A DNA stretch of 64,000 bases from Methylotenera_A sp049687015 (GTDB lineage Bacteria > Pseudomonadota > Gammaproteobacteria > Burkholderiales > Methylophilaceae), in contig JBAVIP010000032.1 in assembly GCA_049687015.1 (NCBI GenBank), positions 33,909 through 97,908 of the forward strand. The letters are read 5' to 3'. The notes under the pieces were generated by a model. It ran no database searches. It had not been told where the DNA came from and was given only the letters and a program-made list of their open reading frames with translations. Of the stretch, positions 52,322 to 60,439 are shown in pieces. The stretch's first letter is position 1; each line of letters begins with the position of its first letter. Made by a program: the position numbers and the translations under genes.

Positions 52322-53497
52322 TTAGCTTAAAAACTGCTTAATCAGCACGGACAAACGCGTCACCAGCTCATTCGCCTCAGCTTCGTTGATCACCAATGGT
52401 GGCAACAAACGCACCACTTTTTCGGCAGTAACGTTAATCAGCAATTTATCCTCTAATGCCATTTTCACCAGCTCGACGCACGGCCTATCCAGCTCTATGC
52501 CTATCATCAAGCCAGCATTACGTATCACCATTACGCCGGCCAAACCATTCAAAGAGGCTTTGAGCTGCGTGCAAATCAAATCACCCATCTTTTGTGCATT
52601 CTCACGCAACTTTTCGTCTTGAATCGCATTCAACGTGGTTAACCCTGCCATGGTTGCCAGTGGGTTACCTCCAAAAGTAGAGCCATGCTTGCCCGGCGTG
52701 AATACCTCGGCCGCGGCGCCTTTGGCTACGCACGCACCAATTGGCACACCTGACCCTAAGCCTTTCGCCAGCGTCATCACATCTGGTGTCATACCTGTGT
52801 GCTGAAACGCAAACCAAGTGCCGGTGCGACCAATGCCGCTCTGCACTTCGTCCAATATCAGCAACCAGGCGTTGTCGTCACACACCTTGCGCAAGCCCTC
52901 TAAATAGGCGCGCATGTCGGCAGGAATATGCACACCGCCCTCACCTTGCACCGGCTCCACCAGTATCGCCACCACATTGTTTTTGCGTGATGCAATTTGC
53001 TTAACCGCTTCTAAATCATCATACGGCACGCGAATAAATCCGCTCACCAGCGGCTCAAAACCTGCCTGCGCCTTGCGATTTCCCGTGGCCGAAAGCGTTG
53101 CCATAGTACGCCCATGGAAGGAGCGTTCCATCACGATGATCTCTGGATTGCTGATGCCCTTATTGTGCCCAAAAAGGCGCGCCAGCTTAATCGCAGCCTC
53201 ATTCGCCTCGCAACCTGAGTTACAAAAGAACACTTTATCCATGCCCGATAATTCTGCTAATTTATCAGCCAGCTTTTCCTGTTCAGCAATGTGATAGATG
53301 TTAGATACATGAATCAGTTTCGCGGCTTGCTCGCCTATCGCCTTCACTAGCTTAGGATGCGCATGACCAAGTCCGTTCACCGCCACGCCTGCCAGTGCGT
53401 CAAGATATTTGTTACCTGCTTCGTCCCACAACCATACGCCTTCACCGTGCGTAAATGTCACCGGTTGGCGACCATATGTGTTCATTAAATGCGACAT
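52322..53497 (-). CDS. argD: Acetylornithine aminotransferase
   Basis: A 391-residue class III PLP aminotransferase. SNIYHIAEQEKLADKLAEL is followed by the LDEVQSGIGRTGTWFAFQ motif. The PLP lysine is in MTLAKGLGSGVPIGA (near residue 243). First gene of argDFG here; it can also act as succinyldiaminopimelate aminotransferase in relatives. Confidence 0.96.
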   Translation of the reverse strand: MSHLMNTYGRQPVTFTHGEGVWLWDEAGNKYLDALAGVAVNGLGHAHPKLVKAIGEQAAKLIHVSNIYHIAEQEKLADKLAELSGMDKVFFCNSGCEANEAAIKLARLFGHNKGISNPEIIVMERSFHGRTMATLSATGNRKAQAGFEPLVSGFIRVPYDDLEAVKQIASRKNNVVAILVEPVQGEGGVHIPADMRAYLEGLRKVCDDNAWLLILDEVQSGIGRTGTWFAFQHTGMTPDVMTLAKGLGSGVPIGACVAKGAAAEVFTPGKHGSTFGGNPLATMAGLTTLNAIQDEKLRENAQKMGDLICTQLKASLNGLAGVMVIRNAGLMIGIELDRPCVELVKMALEDKLLINVTAEKVVRLLPPLVINEAEANELVTRLSVLIKQFLS

Positions 53498-53525
53498 ATC
53501 AAAATACTCAAAATCCCAAAAGAAA

Positions 53526-53547
53526 AACGGCGGCTAAGGCCGCCGTT
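53526..53547 (-). terminator. Terminator downstream of the PuuD-like gene
   Basis: AACGGCGGC (53526-53534), loop TAAG, GCCGCCGTT (53539-53547), with an A-run at 53523-53527 that reads as U on the minus strand. It separates the PuuD-like gene from argD. Confidence 0.75.
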
Positions 53548-53563
53548 GTAGCCTTAGTGCTTG

Positions 53564-54055
53564 TTAGAAGCCCAGTACGGCGCGATGACTCAAACCGTTT
53601 GCCATGAAAAACAGCATGGGAATAGACAGCATCATATTGGTACGAGAAGCCAGCATCGCCACACGGCGCGCCTTAGCTTTTACGTCATCAGCCGCAGGTA
53701 CCATGCCTAATATCTTTTGCTGGTTTGGCCAAATCAGTACCCAAACGTTAAACAACATGATGGTGCCCAGCCATGCGCCAATGCCAATGCCCTCATAGCC
53801 ATTGCGCAGCATGAATGCATCACCCAGATTGGCGCCAAGCAAAGCCGCACCTGCCAGCCAGGTCACCACTGCTGACCAGCGGAACCATAACAATGCGCGA
53901 GGCGCAACGTGCTTGGTGATGCCAGCGGCCGTTCCGTCAGCGCCTGCATCTTTAAGTGCAGCCATTTGCACCAGATTAAAATAATAAAGCAAACCTATCC
54001 ATGTAATACCTGCCAGAAAATGAATCCAACGCACTAATGCCGGTAATAATTCCAT
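53564..54055 (-). CDS. PuuD-like urate-hydroxylase-family membrane protein
   Basis: A 163-residue inner-membrane protein with about four helices. WIHFLAGITWIGLLYYFNLVQ at the start, WFRWSAVVTWLAGAALLG and the IMLFNVWVLIWPNQQKILG block fit the membrane domain of the PuuD family. It lacks the C-terminal cytochrome c domain of true PuuD, and no purine-catabolism genes are near, so a urate role is doubtful. It shares a transcript with the 34-residue peptide gene upstream. Confidence 0.7.
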   Translation of the reverse strand: MELLPALVRWIHFLAGITWIGLLYYFNLVQMAALKDAGADGTAAGITKHVAPRALLWFRWSAVVTWLAGAALLGANLGDAFMLRNGYEGIGIGAWLGTIMLFNVWVLIWPNQQKILGMVPAADDVKAKARRVAMLASRTNMMLSIPMLFFMANGLSHRAVLGF

Positions 54056-54056
54056 G

Positions 54057-54161
54057 TCATACCCCTGCCACTAAAAAATTTTTCAAAAAAAACACCAATA
54101 CCACTGTGAGTATCAGCCCAGAAATAATCGTACCTGCAACTGATTCTAATGGGTTTTTCAT
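54057..54161 (-). CDS. 34-residue single-span membrane peptide
   Basis: It starts MKNPLESVAGTI; a membrane helix runs over about residues 11-28 and a short tail LVAGV ends it. AAGGAG lies ahead of the ATG at 54161. Its stop overlaps the region just before the PuuD-like start, so the two are coupled. Its single helix may assemble with the PuuD-like protein; function unknown. Confidence 0.7.
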   Translation of the reverse strand: MKNPLESVAGTIISGLILTVVLVFFLKNFLVAGV

Positions 54162-54268
54162 TGCAATCGCTCCTTAATAAATATTTTTAGTATAATCAGG
54201 CTCGAGATTAGCGCAAAAGCTGCACTTTAGCAAGGTCTTGGAGCAAGCTTTACATATAAGCCATTGCC

Positions 54269-55354
54269 TTAATTGCAATTTTGTTTTGCCTCTAGAAACG
54301 GTTTAATCCGCGCTTGCGTATCGGGATGTGAAGAAAGTATTTCACTCACGACATCTTGATCTTGATGTGGTTGTGAGGCTTTAGATTGTTTATCATCCAC
54401 CTTTTTTTTATCACCCACGGCAAGCGTTTGGTTTTCAAGGCGCTGCAAAACATCAGCAAACGCTCTGGGCGGCAAGCAGGCTTTTTGCATGGCATTGAGC
54501 GCGAATATATCCGCCTCGGTTTCATGCTCACGCGAGTAGCGCATTTGCATTAACGCCGCGGGAAGCCCAGAACCCACCGAGCTGACATCGCCCGTGACAG
54601 CCGCCAAAATCAAGCCTGACAGTACGCCCTGCAAGCTCTGCCTGAAAGCATGGCGCTGTTTTACATGTCCCAGTTCATGCGCCAAAACGGCAATAATTTC
54701 GGTGTCGTTTTTTGATAGCACCACAATTTCATCGGTCACCACCATAATACCGCCTGGCAGCGCGAAAGCATTTGCCCCAATAAATCCGCCGGCTCTAAAT
54801 TCCAGCCGATATTTTGGGCAATCGCGCATGGCATCGCAAAGGTTTTTTAGCGCTGTCGTAATGCTTCCTTTGCGTTCTGGCGAAGTTTTACTAGGTGAAA
54901 AATAACCAAAACGGCTATCTAAGCCTTCTAAAGCTTGCTCACCTAATTTTGCTTCCATCGCCGGCGGCGTAGCGTTTGCGACATATTCTGCCAACTTTGG
55001 CACACCAAATTGCAAAAATAACCAGCCTGCGAATACTGTCGCAAGCAGCGACACAAACACCCAACCCAGATGATTTTCCAGATAATGCAGCGCCGCCCAA
55101 AAGGTATTTGATTTCGAAGGCATTGCAGCTTCAAGCTCGCTGATATCAAGTGCTTCCAACCTGCCGCCGTTAGGCAAATCAATCAGGCGTTTAGCCGCCC
55201 CCAGTTTGGCTTGCACATCCAAATCGGCCAAAGCAAAAGTAAGTGTTTCGCCATCTACATCAAATACAATGTTTTTGGCATGCTCTGCAACCCGCACCAA
55301 TACTGGCTTATGGCGTGCGCTCACGCCATCGAAATAATCGGCTTGAAATGACAT
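54269..55354 (-). CDS. M48-family zinc metallopeptidase, membrane anchored
   Basis: About 361 residues. A cytoplasmic N-terminal beta domain (residues 1-90) precedes a membrane helix at about 98-116. An M48 catalytic domain follows with HELGH at 226-230 and the third zinc-ligand motif HETEADIFAL near 285. The fold resembles BepA/HtpX-type quality-control proteases. It follows the DUF898 gene on the same strand by 16 nt, a pairing found in many proteobacteria. Confidence 0.88.
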   Translation of the reverse strand: MSFQADYFDGVSARHKPVLVRVAEHAKNIVFDVDGETLTFALADLDVQAKLGAAKRLIDLPNGGRLEALDISELEAAMPSKSNTFWAALHYLENHLGWVFVSLLATVFAGWLFLQFGVPKLAEYVANATPPAMEAKLGEQALEGLDSRFGYFSPSKTSPERKGSITTALKNLCDAMRDCPKYRLEFRAGGFIGANAFALPGGIMVVTDEIVVLSKNDTEIIAVLAHELGHVKQRHAFRQSLQGVLSGLILAAVTGDVSSVGSGLPAALMQMRYSREHETEADIFALNAMQKACLPPRAFADVLQRLENQTLAVGDKKKVDDKQSKASQPHQDQDVVSEILSSHPDTQARIKPFLEAKQNCN

Positions 55355-55370
55355 GAGTTTTATCTAAGAT

Positions 55371-56792
55371 CTAGCCAAAAGACAAGTCAACATCGAACAT
55401 GTCTGCGATTTCCTCGCCAGTGGCTTTCACTTCCGCTTTTTTATCGCCGACAAATTGGTCAAAATCCACATCTCCCACAACTTGTAATTTAGAGGCGCGG
55501 TACTTAGCCATGCGCACCTGCGCCCAAGGCGTAGCCAAGCCAAAAGTCAGCATAATTGCCAAAATATTGGTGAAATACAGCCAAATAAAATCGCGCGCAC
55601 GTAAGCTGCTTTTGAATGACAGATTATCCAGCGTAGTATTATTCCATACCAAATTGCCGATACGCGCTTGCATATAGCCTAAAAAACCGAAAATAAATAG
55701 CAAGTAGACCAATACCCCAAGCGCGCCAAATAGCATCGCACTAGGGTTTTGCATCCATTCACGCATTTTGTCTTGTTTCTGTTGCTCACGCTCTTGCATG
55801 ATTTCTTCTAAGGTTTTTTCCTCAACAACCGCTTCTTCCTGCGCTGCAGGCGCTGCTTGCAGCTCTTCTACACTCTGCTGAACTTGTTCTGCTGGTAATG
55901 CAGTATCGGCAGCTTGTTCTGTAGACTGTGCGGCTGCCGCTGCCTCTAGTTGTACCTCAGGAGGATTTTTGTCTGAATATACACGTTCTACTTTATACGT
56001 TTCAACTGTGGTTTCGTTGGCAGCCAAAACTATTTGGGGTTGTTGCTTCACAGTTGCAAAAGCGGCGACCCCTGCCGGCATTGCAAGTTCGGCATGTGAT
56101 GCAGCTTTAGCTTTATTTACATAGCTTTGATAAGCAGGAATTGCGATTGCAGCGATAATGCCAATAATAAAAATGGCTGGCAGAATCATTACCATTAAGT
56201 AAACTTTATAAAACTCTTTCACCTTGGCCTGCATGTTAAATTGACTTAAACCAAATCGGTGATTATTCATCAAAAATTGATTCTTTTGATGTGCGTTATA
56301 AGGCATGATCAAGCCCAAAGTTGGCACCAGCAGCATTGGTAAACCAATAAATACTTTGGCGGCCTGACCTACGGTGCCAACAAAATCAAAGCGCAAGCCA
56401 CGATGGCTGGTGTTGCGCGAATTAAATAGCGAACCACGCACCACTAGCCAGGGTAACGCTGCAAACAGTATCAGCATAAATATAGCTGGCAGTATTGGGT
56501 TGATATTTGCGCTCGTGCTGTAACCCAGAAGAAAGAGAAACGCAATCATACGACCCTTTAAAATGGCTGTTGGTTTGGCGTGATAATCAAAGCCGACGTT
56601 ATCGATTAAGGTATTGTTATAAAAGTATTTTTTGCGCCGCACCTTTGCCCAGGCAGAATAAATGCCAAAAGTAACAAGGGTTAACAATAGGTTAACTATC
56701 CAAATGCCAAAATATTCTGAGGTTTTACCTTCAAAAATGATGGGGGTGGTTTTTTGAGATGCTGTATTTTGATTTGTAATTTCCATGCTCAT
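55371..56792 (-). CDS. DUF898 (YjgN-like) membrane protein with pilin-like helix
   Basis: A 473-residue protein. The DUF898 family start (YFGIWIVNLLLTLVTFGIYSAWAKVRRKKYFYNNT, about 27-61) and a second copy of the same block near the C-terminus (ARIGNLVWNNTTLDN and FGLATPWAQVRMAKYRASKL) are visible. Several membrane segments occur. Between them, residues 206-240 read IGIIAAIAIPAYQSYVNKAK, very like the N-terminal helix of type IV pilins but with no GFTLIE cleavage site. A Glu/Gln-rich coil region follows at about 290-345. Function unknown; it is paired with the M48 peptidase. Confidence 0.82.
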   Translation of the reverse strand: MSMEITNQNTASQKTTPIIFEGKTSEYFGIWIVNLLLTLVTFGIYSAWAKVRRKKYFYNNTLIDNVGFDYHAKPTAILKGRMIAFLFLLGYSTSANINPILPAIFMLILFAALPWLVVRGSLFNSRNTSHRGLRFDFVGTVGQAAKVFIGLPMLLVPTLGLIMPYNAHQKNQFLMNNHRFGLSQFNMQAKVKEFYKVYLMVMILPAIFIIGIIAAIAIPAYQSYVNKAKAASHAELAMPAGVAAFATVKQQPQIVLAANETTVETYKVERVYSDKNPPEVQLEAAAAAQSTEQAADTALPAEQVQQSVEELQAAPAAQEEAVVEEKTLEEIMQEREQQKQDKMREWMQNPSAMLFGALGVLVYLLFIFGFLGYMQARIGNLVWNNTTLDNLSFKSSLRARDFIWLYFTNILAIMLTFGLATPWAQVRMAKYRASKLQVVGDVDFDQFVGDKKAEVKATGEEIADMFDVDLSFG

Positions 56793-56970
56793 TTTTATCC
56801 CTGTTTTTTTGTTATAAATTTAGTTTTAAGTGTACGCGACCTTGTTCCATTTTGGCATATTGAGAAAGATCGAGCCCGGAAACCTGATAATTCTGGCATG
56901 TATTCTTTTCAATCTCGTCACTTTAAGGCAAAATGCGCTTTTTTGAAAGCTGTTAAAACTCACCTAGTTT

Positions 56971-58098
56971 ATGTCATCTGTCGCGTTTTTTCCCAAAGAA
57001 TCCAATGCTATTATACAAGCGCAGCTACCGATAGCCTGGTACACAGATCCCGGTATTTATGCACTTGAACAACAGGTTATTTTTTCCAAATCACCCAAGT
57101 ACGCAGGGCACCAGTTAATGGTGCCAAACGCAGGTGATTACCATGTGCTTGACTGGATGAACAATGCCAAAGCTTTAGTGAACCAAGCGGGTGAAGTTGC
57201 TTTAATCAGCAACGTCTGCCGACACAGGCAGGCCATTATGCTAGAAGGAAAAGGCAATACCCGCCATATTGTCTGCCCATTGCACCGCTGGACTTACGAT
57301 TTAAATGGTAAGCTTCTTGGGGCACCCCATTTTGAGCAAAACCCATGTTTACATTTAAGCAAAACAACGCTGGAAAACTGGCAAGGTTTGCTGTTTGAAG
57401 CACCGCACAACATCGCGCACGAGTTGAGCAATCTGGGCTGCAAACAAGACTTTGATTTTACCCATTACCATTTTGATTGCGCTCATGTAGAACACTACAA
57501 TTTCAACTGGAAAACGTTTATTGAGACCTACCTGGAGGATTACCATGTCGGGCCGTTTCATCCTGGCTTGAACCAGTTTGTGAATTGTGACGATTTGCGT
57601 TGGGATTTCGGCGAGAATTTCAGCGCACAAACAGTAGGCTACAAACTAATGCCAGAGAAAAATCTATCGCCGGTTTACCAACGCTGGCAACAGGCCGTCA
57701 CACAATACCACGGCGACAAACCACCCGCTTATGGCGCCATCTGGCTTGCGTATTATCCTTTTCTGATGGTGGAATGGTATCCCAATGTGCTGGTAGTTTC
57801 TCACATTGTTCCAACAGGGGTGGACTCATGCGACAACGTGGTGGAGTTCTACTATCCCGAAGATGTTGCACTGTTTGAACGTGAGTACGTTGCCGCTCAG
57901 CAGGCGGCTTACCAAGAAACTGCGGTTGAAGATGAGGAAATTTGCCAGCGCATGCATAATGGCCGCAAAGCGTTATGCGCGCAAGGTATCGATGAGCGTG
58001 GGCCGTATCAGCAACCGATGGAAGCTGGCCTGGAGCATTTTCACCTATGGTATCGCAAGCAATTAGAGCCACACTTGCCACTAAATAGTACAAGATGA
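56971..58098 (+). CDS. Rieske non-heme iron oxygenase, alpha-subunit type
   Basis: A 375-residue oxygenase. The Rieske ligands are Cys83, His85, Cys102 and His105 (CRHRQAIML and CPLHRW). The mononuclear iron ligands are His192 and His197 in ETYLEDYHVGPFHPG, with a downstream acidic ligand. It resembles the aromatic-ring-hydroxylating alpha-subunit group that also includes glycine-betaine/choline and carnitine oxygenases; the substrate is not evident. No ferredoxin, reductase or beta-subunit gene is adjacent. It overlaps the DMT permease start by 4 nt. Confidence 0.88.
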   Translation: MSSVAFFPKESNAIIQAQLPIAWYTDPGIYALEQQVIFSKSPKYAGHQLMVPNAGDYHVLDWMNNAKALVNQAGEVALISNVCRHRQAIMLEGKGNTRHIVCPLHRWTYDLNGKLLGAPHFEQNPCLHLSKTTLENWQGLLFEAPHNIAHELSNLGCKQDFDFTHYHFDCAHVEHYNFNWKTFIETYLEDYHVGPFHPGLNQFVNCDDLRWDFGENFSAQTVGYKLMPEKNLSPVYQRWQQAVTQYHGDKPPAYGAIWLAYYPFLMVEWYPNVLVVSHIVPTGVDSCDNVVEFYYPEDVALFEREYVAAQQAAYQETAVEDEEICQRMHNGRKALCAQGIDERGPYQQPMEAGLEHFHLWYRKQLEPHLPLNSTR

Positions 58099-58979
58099 AA
58101 TTTCCCGATTCGCTGCCAAACCTGCGCAGCTTGTGGATGCTGGTTGCCGCTTTAGGCTTTGCTATCATGGGCACACTGGTAAAAATCGGGGCGGCCAAAT
58201 TCAGCAGCGCAGAGCTGGTGTTTTATCGCTCTGCATTCGGTTTACTGGTGATTTACGCTTACATTTTCGCCAAAAAACTGCCACTTAAAACGCCGGTGAT
58301 GGCAAAACATATGTCACGCGCCTTGGTAGGTTTTGCGTCGCTGGTTTTATTTTTCTATGCCATTGCGCATTTGCCGCTCGCCACTGCCATTACACTCAAC
58401 TACACCTCACCTTTATTTTTAGCGCTGTTCATGCCATTTTTATTGAACAAAGAACATCAAAACAGTTTGGCAAAAAAGGGGTTATACGTTGCGGTGTTGC
58501 TGGGATTTATAGGCGTTGTATTGCTGTTACAACCTACATTTCATCGTGAAGATAGCCTGGCAGGCGCGATGGGCTTGCTTTCTGGCGCTGGTGCGGCACT
58601 GGCTTATGTACATGTAAAGCAGCTGGCGAACGCGAACGAGCCAGATTGGCGCACCGTATTTTATTTCACGCTAATCTCTACCATAGGCGGCGGCGCCTGG
58701 ATGCTGCTACAGCATTTCACGCCGATTAGCTGGCAGGATATGCCGCTACTATTGGGTTTGGGTGTTTCTGCCACAATTGCACAATTGGCGCTTACGCGCG
58801 CCTACCGCACCGGCAACACGCTTACCGTAGCGAGTTTGGCTTACGTCACGGTGGTGCTAGCAAGTTTATTCGGCATTTTATTGTGGCAAGAGCAGCTTTC
58901 TTTATCGGAGTGGCTTGCTATCGGCTTAATCATTCTAAGCGGCATTATTAGCGTGCACGCAACACAAGCCACAAAATAA
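58095..58979 (+). CDS. DMT-superfamily EamA transporter
   Basis: A 294-residue permease with ten hydrophobic segments in two EamA repeats (about 10-140 and 150-290). VFYRSAFGLLVIYAYIF and YTSPLFLALFMPFLL are typical. The group exports amino acids, metabolites or drugs. Its ATGA overlap with the Rieske gene suggests it moves a substrate or product of that enzyme; this is inference. Confidence 0.88.
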   Translation: MKFPDSLPNLRSLWMLVAALGFAIMGTLVKIGAAKFSSAELVFYRSAFGLLVIYAYIFAKKLPLKTPVMAKHMSRALVGFASLVLFFYAIAHLPLATAITLNYTSPLFLALFMPFLLNKEHQNSLAKKGLYVAVLLGFIGVVLLLQPTFHREDSLAGAMGLLSGAGAALAYVHVKQLANANEPDWRTVFYFTLISTIGGGAWMLLQHFTPISWQDMPLLLGLGVSATIAQLALTRAYRTGNTLTVASLAYVTVVLASLFGILLWQEQLSLSEWLAIGLIILSGIISVHATQATK

Positions 58980-59076
58980 TGTGGTCAAGCACATTCGTTA
59001 CCACAAAGCACTAGACATTTCAATTCGTTAGCAGTAATCTGAACTTTCCGCGTTAGGAATGATAGTTTAGTTATTG

Positions 59077-59682
59077 ATGTATAAGTCTTTTATAACATTT
59101 AAGTATATCGCGCTATTCGCTGTATTTTGCATGCTTGGCGGCTGCTTGGGCGGTACCGTTGCGCAGCAAATCGCCAGGTCTATCGCTACCAGCATTGCAG
59201 ATAAAGCCGTAGGCAGCGCAATAGAAGCACAAGAGAGAAAAGACCGAGAGCCTAAGAATATAGTGCTTAAAGACACTGTGCCTGACGATTATTGGCTGGC
59301 GATAGCCACCTCCGGTTTTAAAGAAGTAAAGCCAATTGCAGAACCTTTGCCTGAGCAGATCGAAGAAATCGAAACCCCGGTTCAAGTGGTACAAAGCAGC
59401 CAATTAGTACGTGTCGAGTTATTCAACTTACTCATCGGCGAAGAAAAAGCAGCCGTATACGAAAAAGCGCGCTTGATGGGCGCAACCAGCTTGCCTAAGC
59501 AGCGCGAATGGCAACACTGGGCGGTGGCCACAGGCGCGATAAAATCTGGCGCCGAGAAAGACCAAAAAATAATTACTTTTCTGATTCCGCCAGAATTTGG
59601 CAAGTTGCCTAGTGGCGCAGTCGCGGTGGTAGAGCTGGCAAGCCCTGGCGAGCTTAATGTAGCGCGCTATAAGGCCAATTAA
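59077..59682 (+). CDS. Hypothetical lipoprotein
   Basis: About 201 residues. Signal peptide with lipobox LGGC (Cys23), then an Ala-rich helix and a mixed alpha/beta body. I use ATG 59077; the TTG just before it is in frame. I do not recognise the family. It is monocistronic, with a REP-like repeat downstream. Confidence 0.7.
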   Translation: MYKSFITFKYIALFAVFCMLGGCLGGTVAQQIARSIATSIADKAVGSAIEAQERKDREPKNIVLKDTVPDDYWLAIATSGFKEVKPIAEPLPEQIEEIETPVQVVQSSQLVRVELFNLLIGEEKAAVYEKARLMGATSLPKQREWQHWAVATGAIKSGAEKDQKIITFLIPPEFGKLPSGAVAVVELASPGELNVARYKAN

Positions 59683-59689
59683 CACGTAA

Positions 59690-59795
59690 CATTGCAGGAG
59701 CGCAATTGATTGCGCGAATAGCTCCTCTGCTTTACAACAGTTCGCGATTTAAAAGCCTGTCCTGAGTTTATCGAAGGATATCGCTCCTACAAATA
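59690..59795. repeat. REP-like repeat mosaic
   Basis: AGGAGC (59696-59701) and GCTCCT (59721-59726) enclose the stem CGCAAT/ATTGCG (59701-59706/59709-59714). CCTGTCCTGAGTTTATCGAAGG follows from about 59757, then ATATCGCTCCTAC. Both sub-sequences resemble widespread proteobacterial intergenic repeats. It lies between convergent genes. Confidence 0.65.
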
Positions 59796-59800
59796 CAGAA

Positions 59801-60439
59801 TCAAGGCTCCAGCAAGCCGCTACGCATGGCAATCAGCGCGATTTCTGCGGAGTTATTGGCGTTTAATTTCTGTTTGATGTTGTATAAATGCGTGCCCACA
59901 GTGCGCGGGCTTAAAAACAGCGCTTCAGCAATTTCATTGGTAGTTTTACCTTTTGCCAGTGACATAAATACTTCAAATTCGCGCTCACTCAGCACATCCA
60001 CCGGGCTTTGCTCGCCAGATAGCTGTTGTATCGCCATTTGCTGTGCCACGCTGGCCTCGAGGTACTTTTTGCCGCTCGCAACTATACGAATCGCTTTAAT
60101 CAACTCCTCAGCAGCCGATCTCTTAGTTAAATAGCCCATCGCGCCAGCATTCAATACCCGCTTAGGGTGCACTGAATCCTCATGCGCGGAGAGCACCAGA
60201 ATTTTAGCATGGCTTTCTTTAGCCAAGATGCGCTCAATTGCCTCTAAGCCGCCCATGCCAGGCATCGTGATATCCATCACCACTACATTTGGCTTATGTT
60301 CCATATAGGCCTTGATCGCAGTTTCGCCATTTTCCGCTTCTGCGACCACTTTGATATCCGGAGCGGTTTCCAGCAGCATCTTAAAGCCCATGCGCACTAC
60401 GGCGTGGTCATCGACCAGCATCACGTTAATTTGGCTCAT
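59801..60439 (-). CDS. NarL/FixJ-family response regulator (MoxX-like)
   Basis: A 212-residue response regulator. Receiver domain 1-120 with acidic Asp10 and Asp11, phosphoacceptor Asp56 in VVVMDITMPGMGG, and Lys106. A LuxR-type helix-turn-helix lies at about 150-205 (LSEREFEVFMSLAKGKTTNEIAEALFLSPRTVGTHLYNIK). It is coupled by a 4-nt overlap to the histidine kinase upstream. The family includes MoxX regulators of methanol oxidation; target genes are unknown. Confidence 0.9.
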   Translation of the reverse strand: MSQINVMLVDDHAVVRMGFKMLLETAPDIKVVAEAENGETAIKAYMEHKPNVVVMDITMPGMGGLEAIERILAKESHAKILVLSAHEDSVHPKRVLNAGAMGYLTKRSAAEELIKAIRIVASGKKYLEASVAQQMAIQQLSGEQSPVDVLSEREFEVFMSLAKGKTTNEIAEALFLSPRTVGTHLYNIKQKLNANNSAEIALIAMRSGLLEP

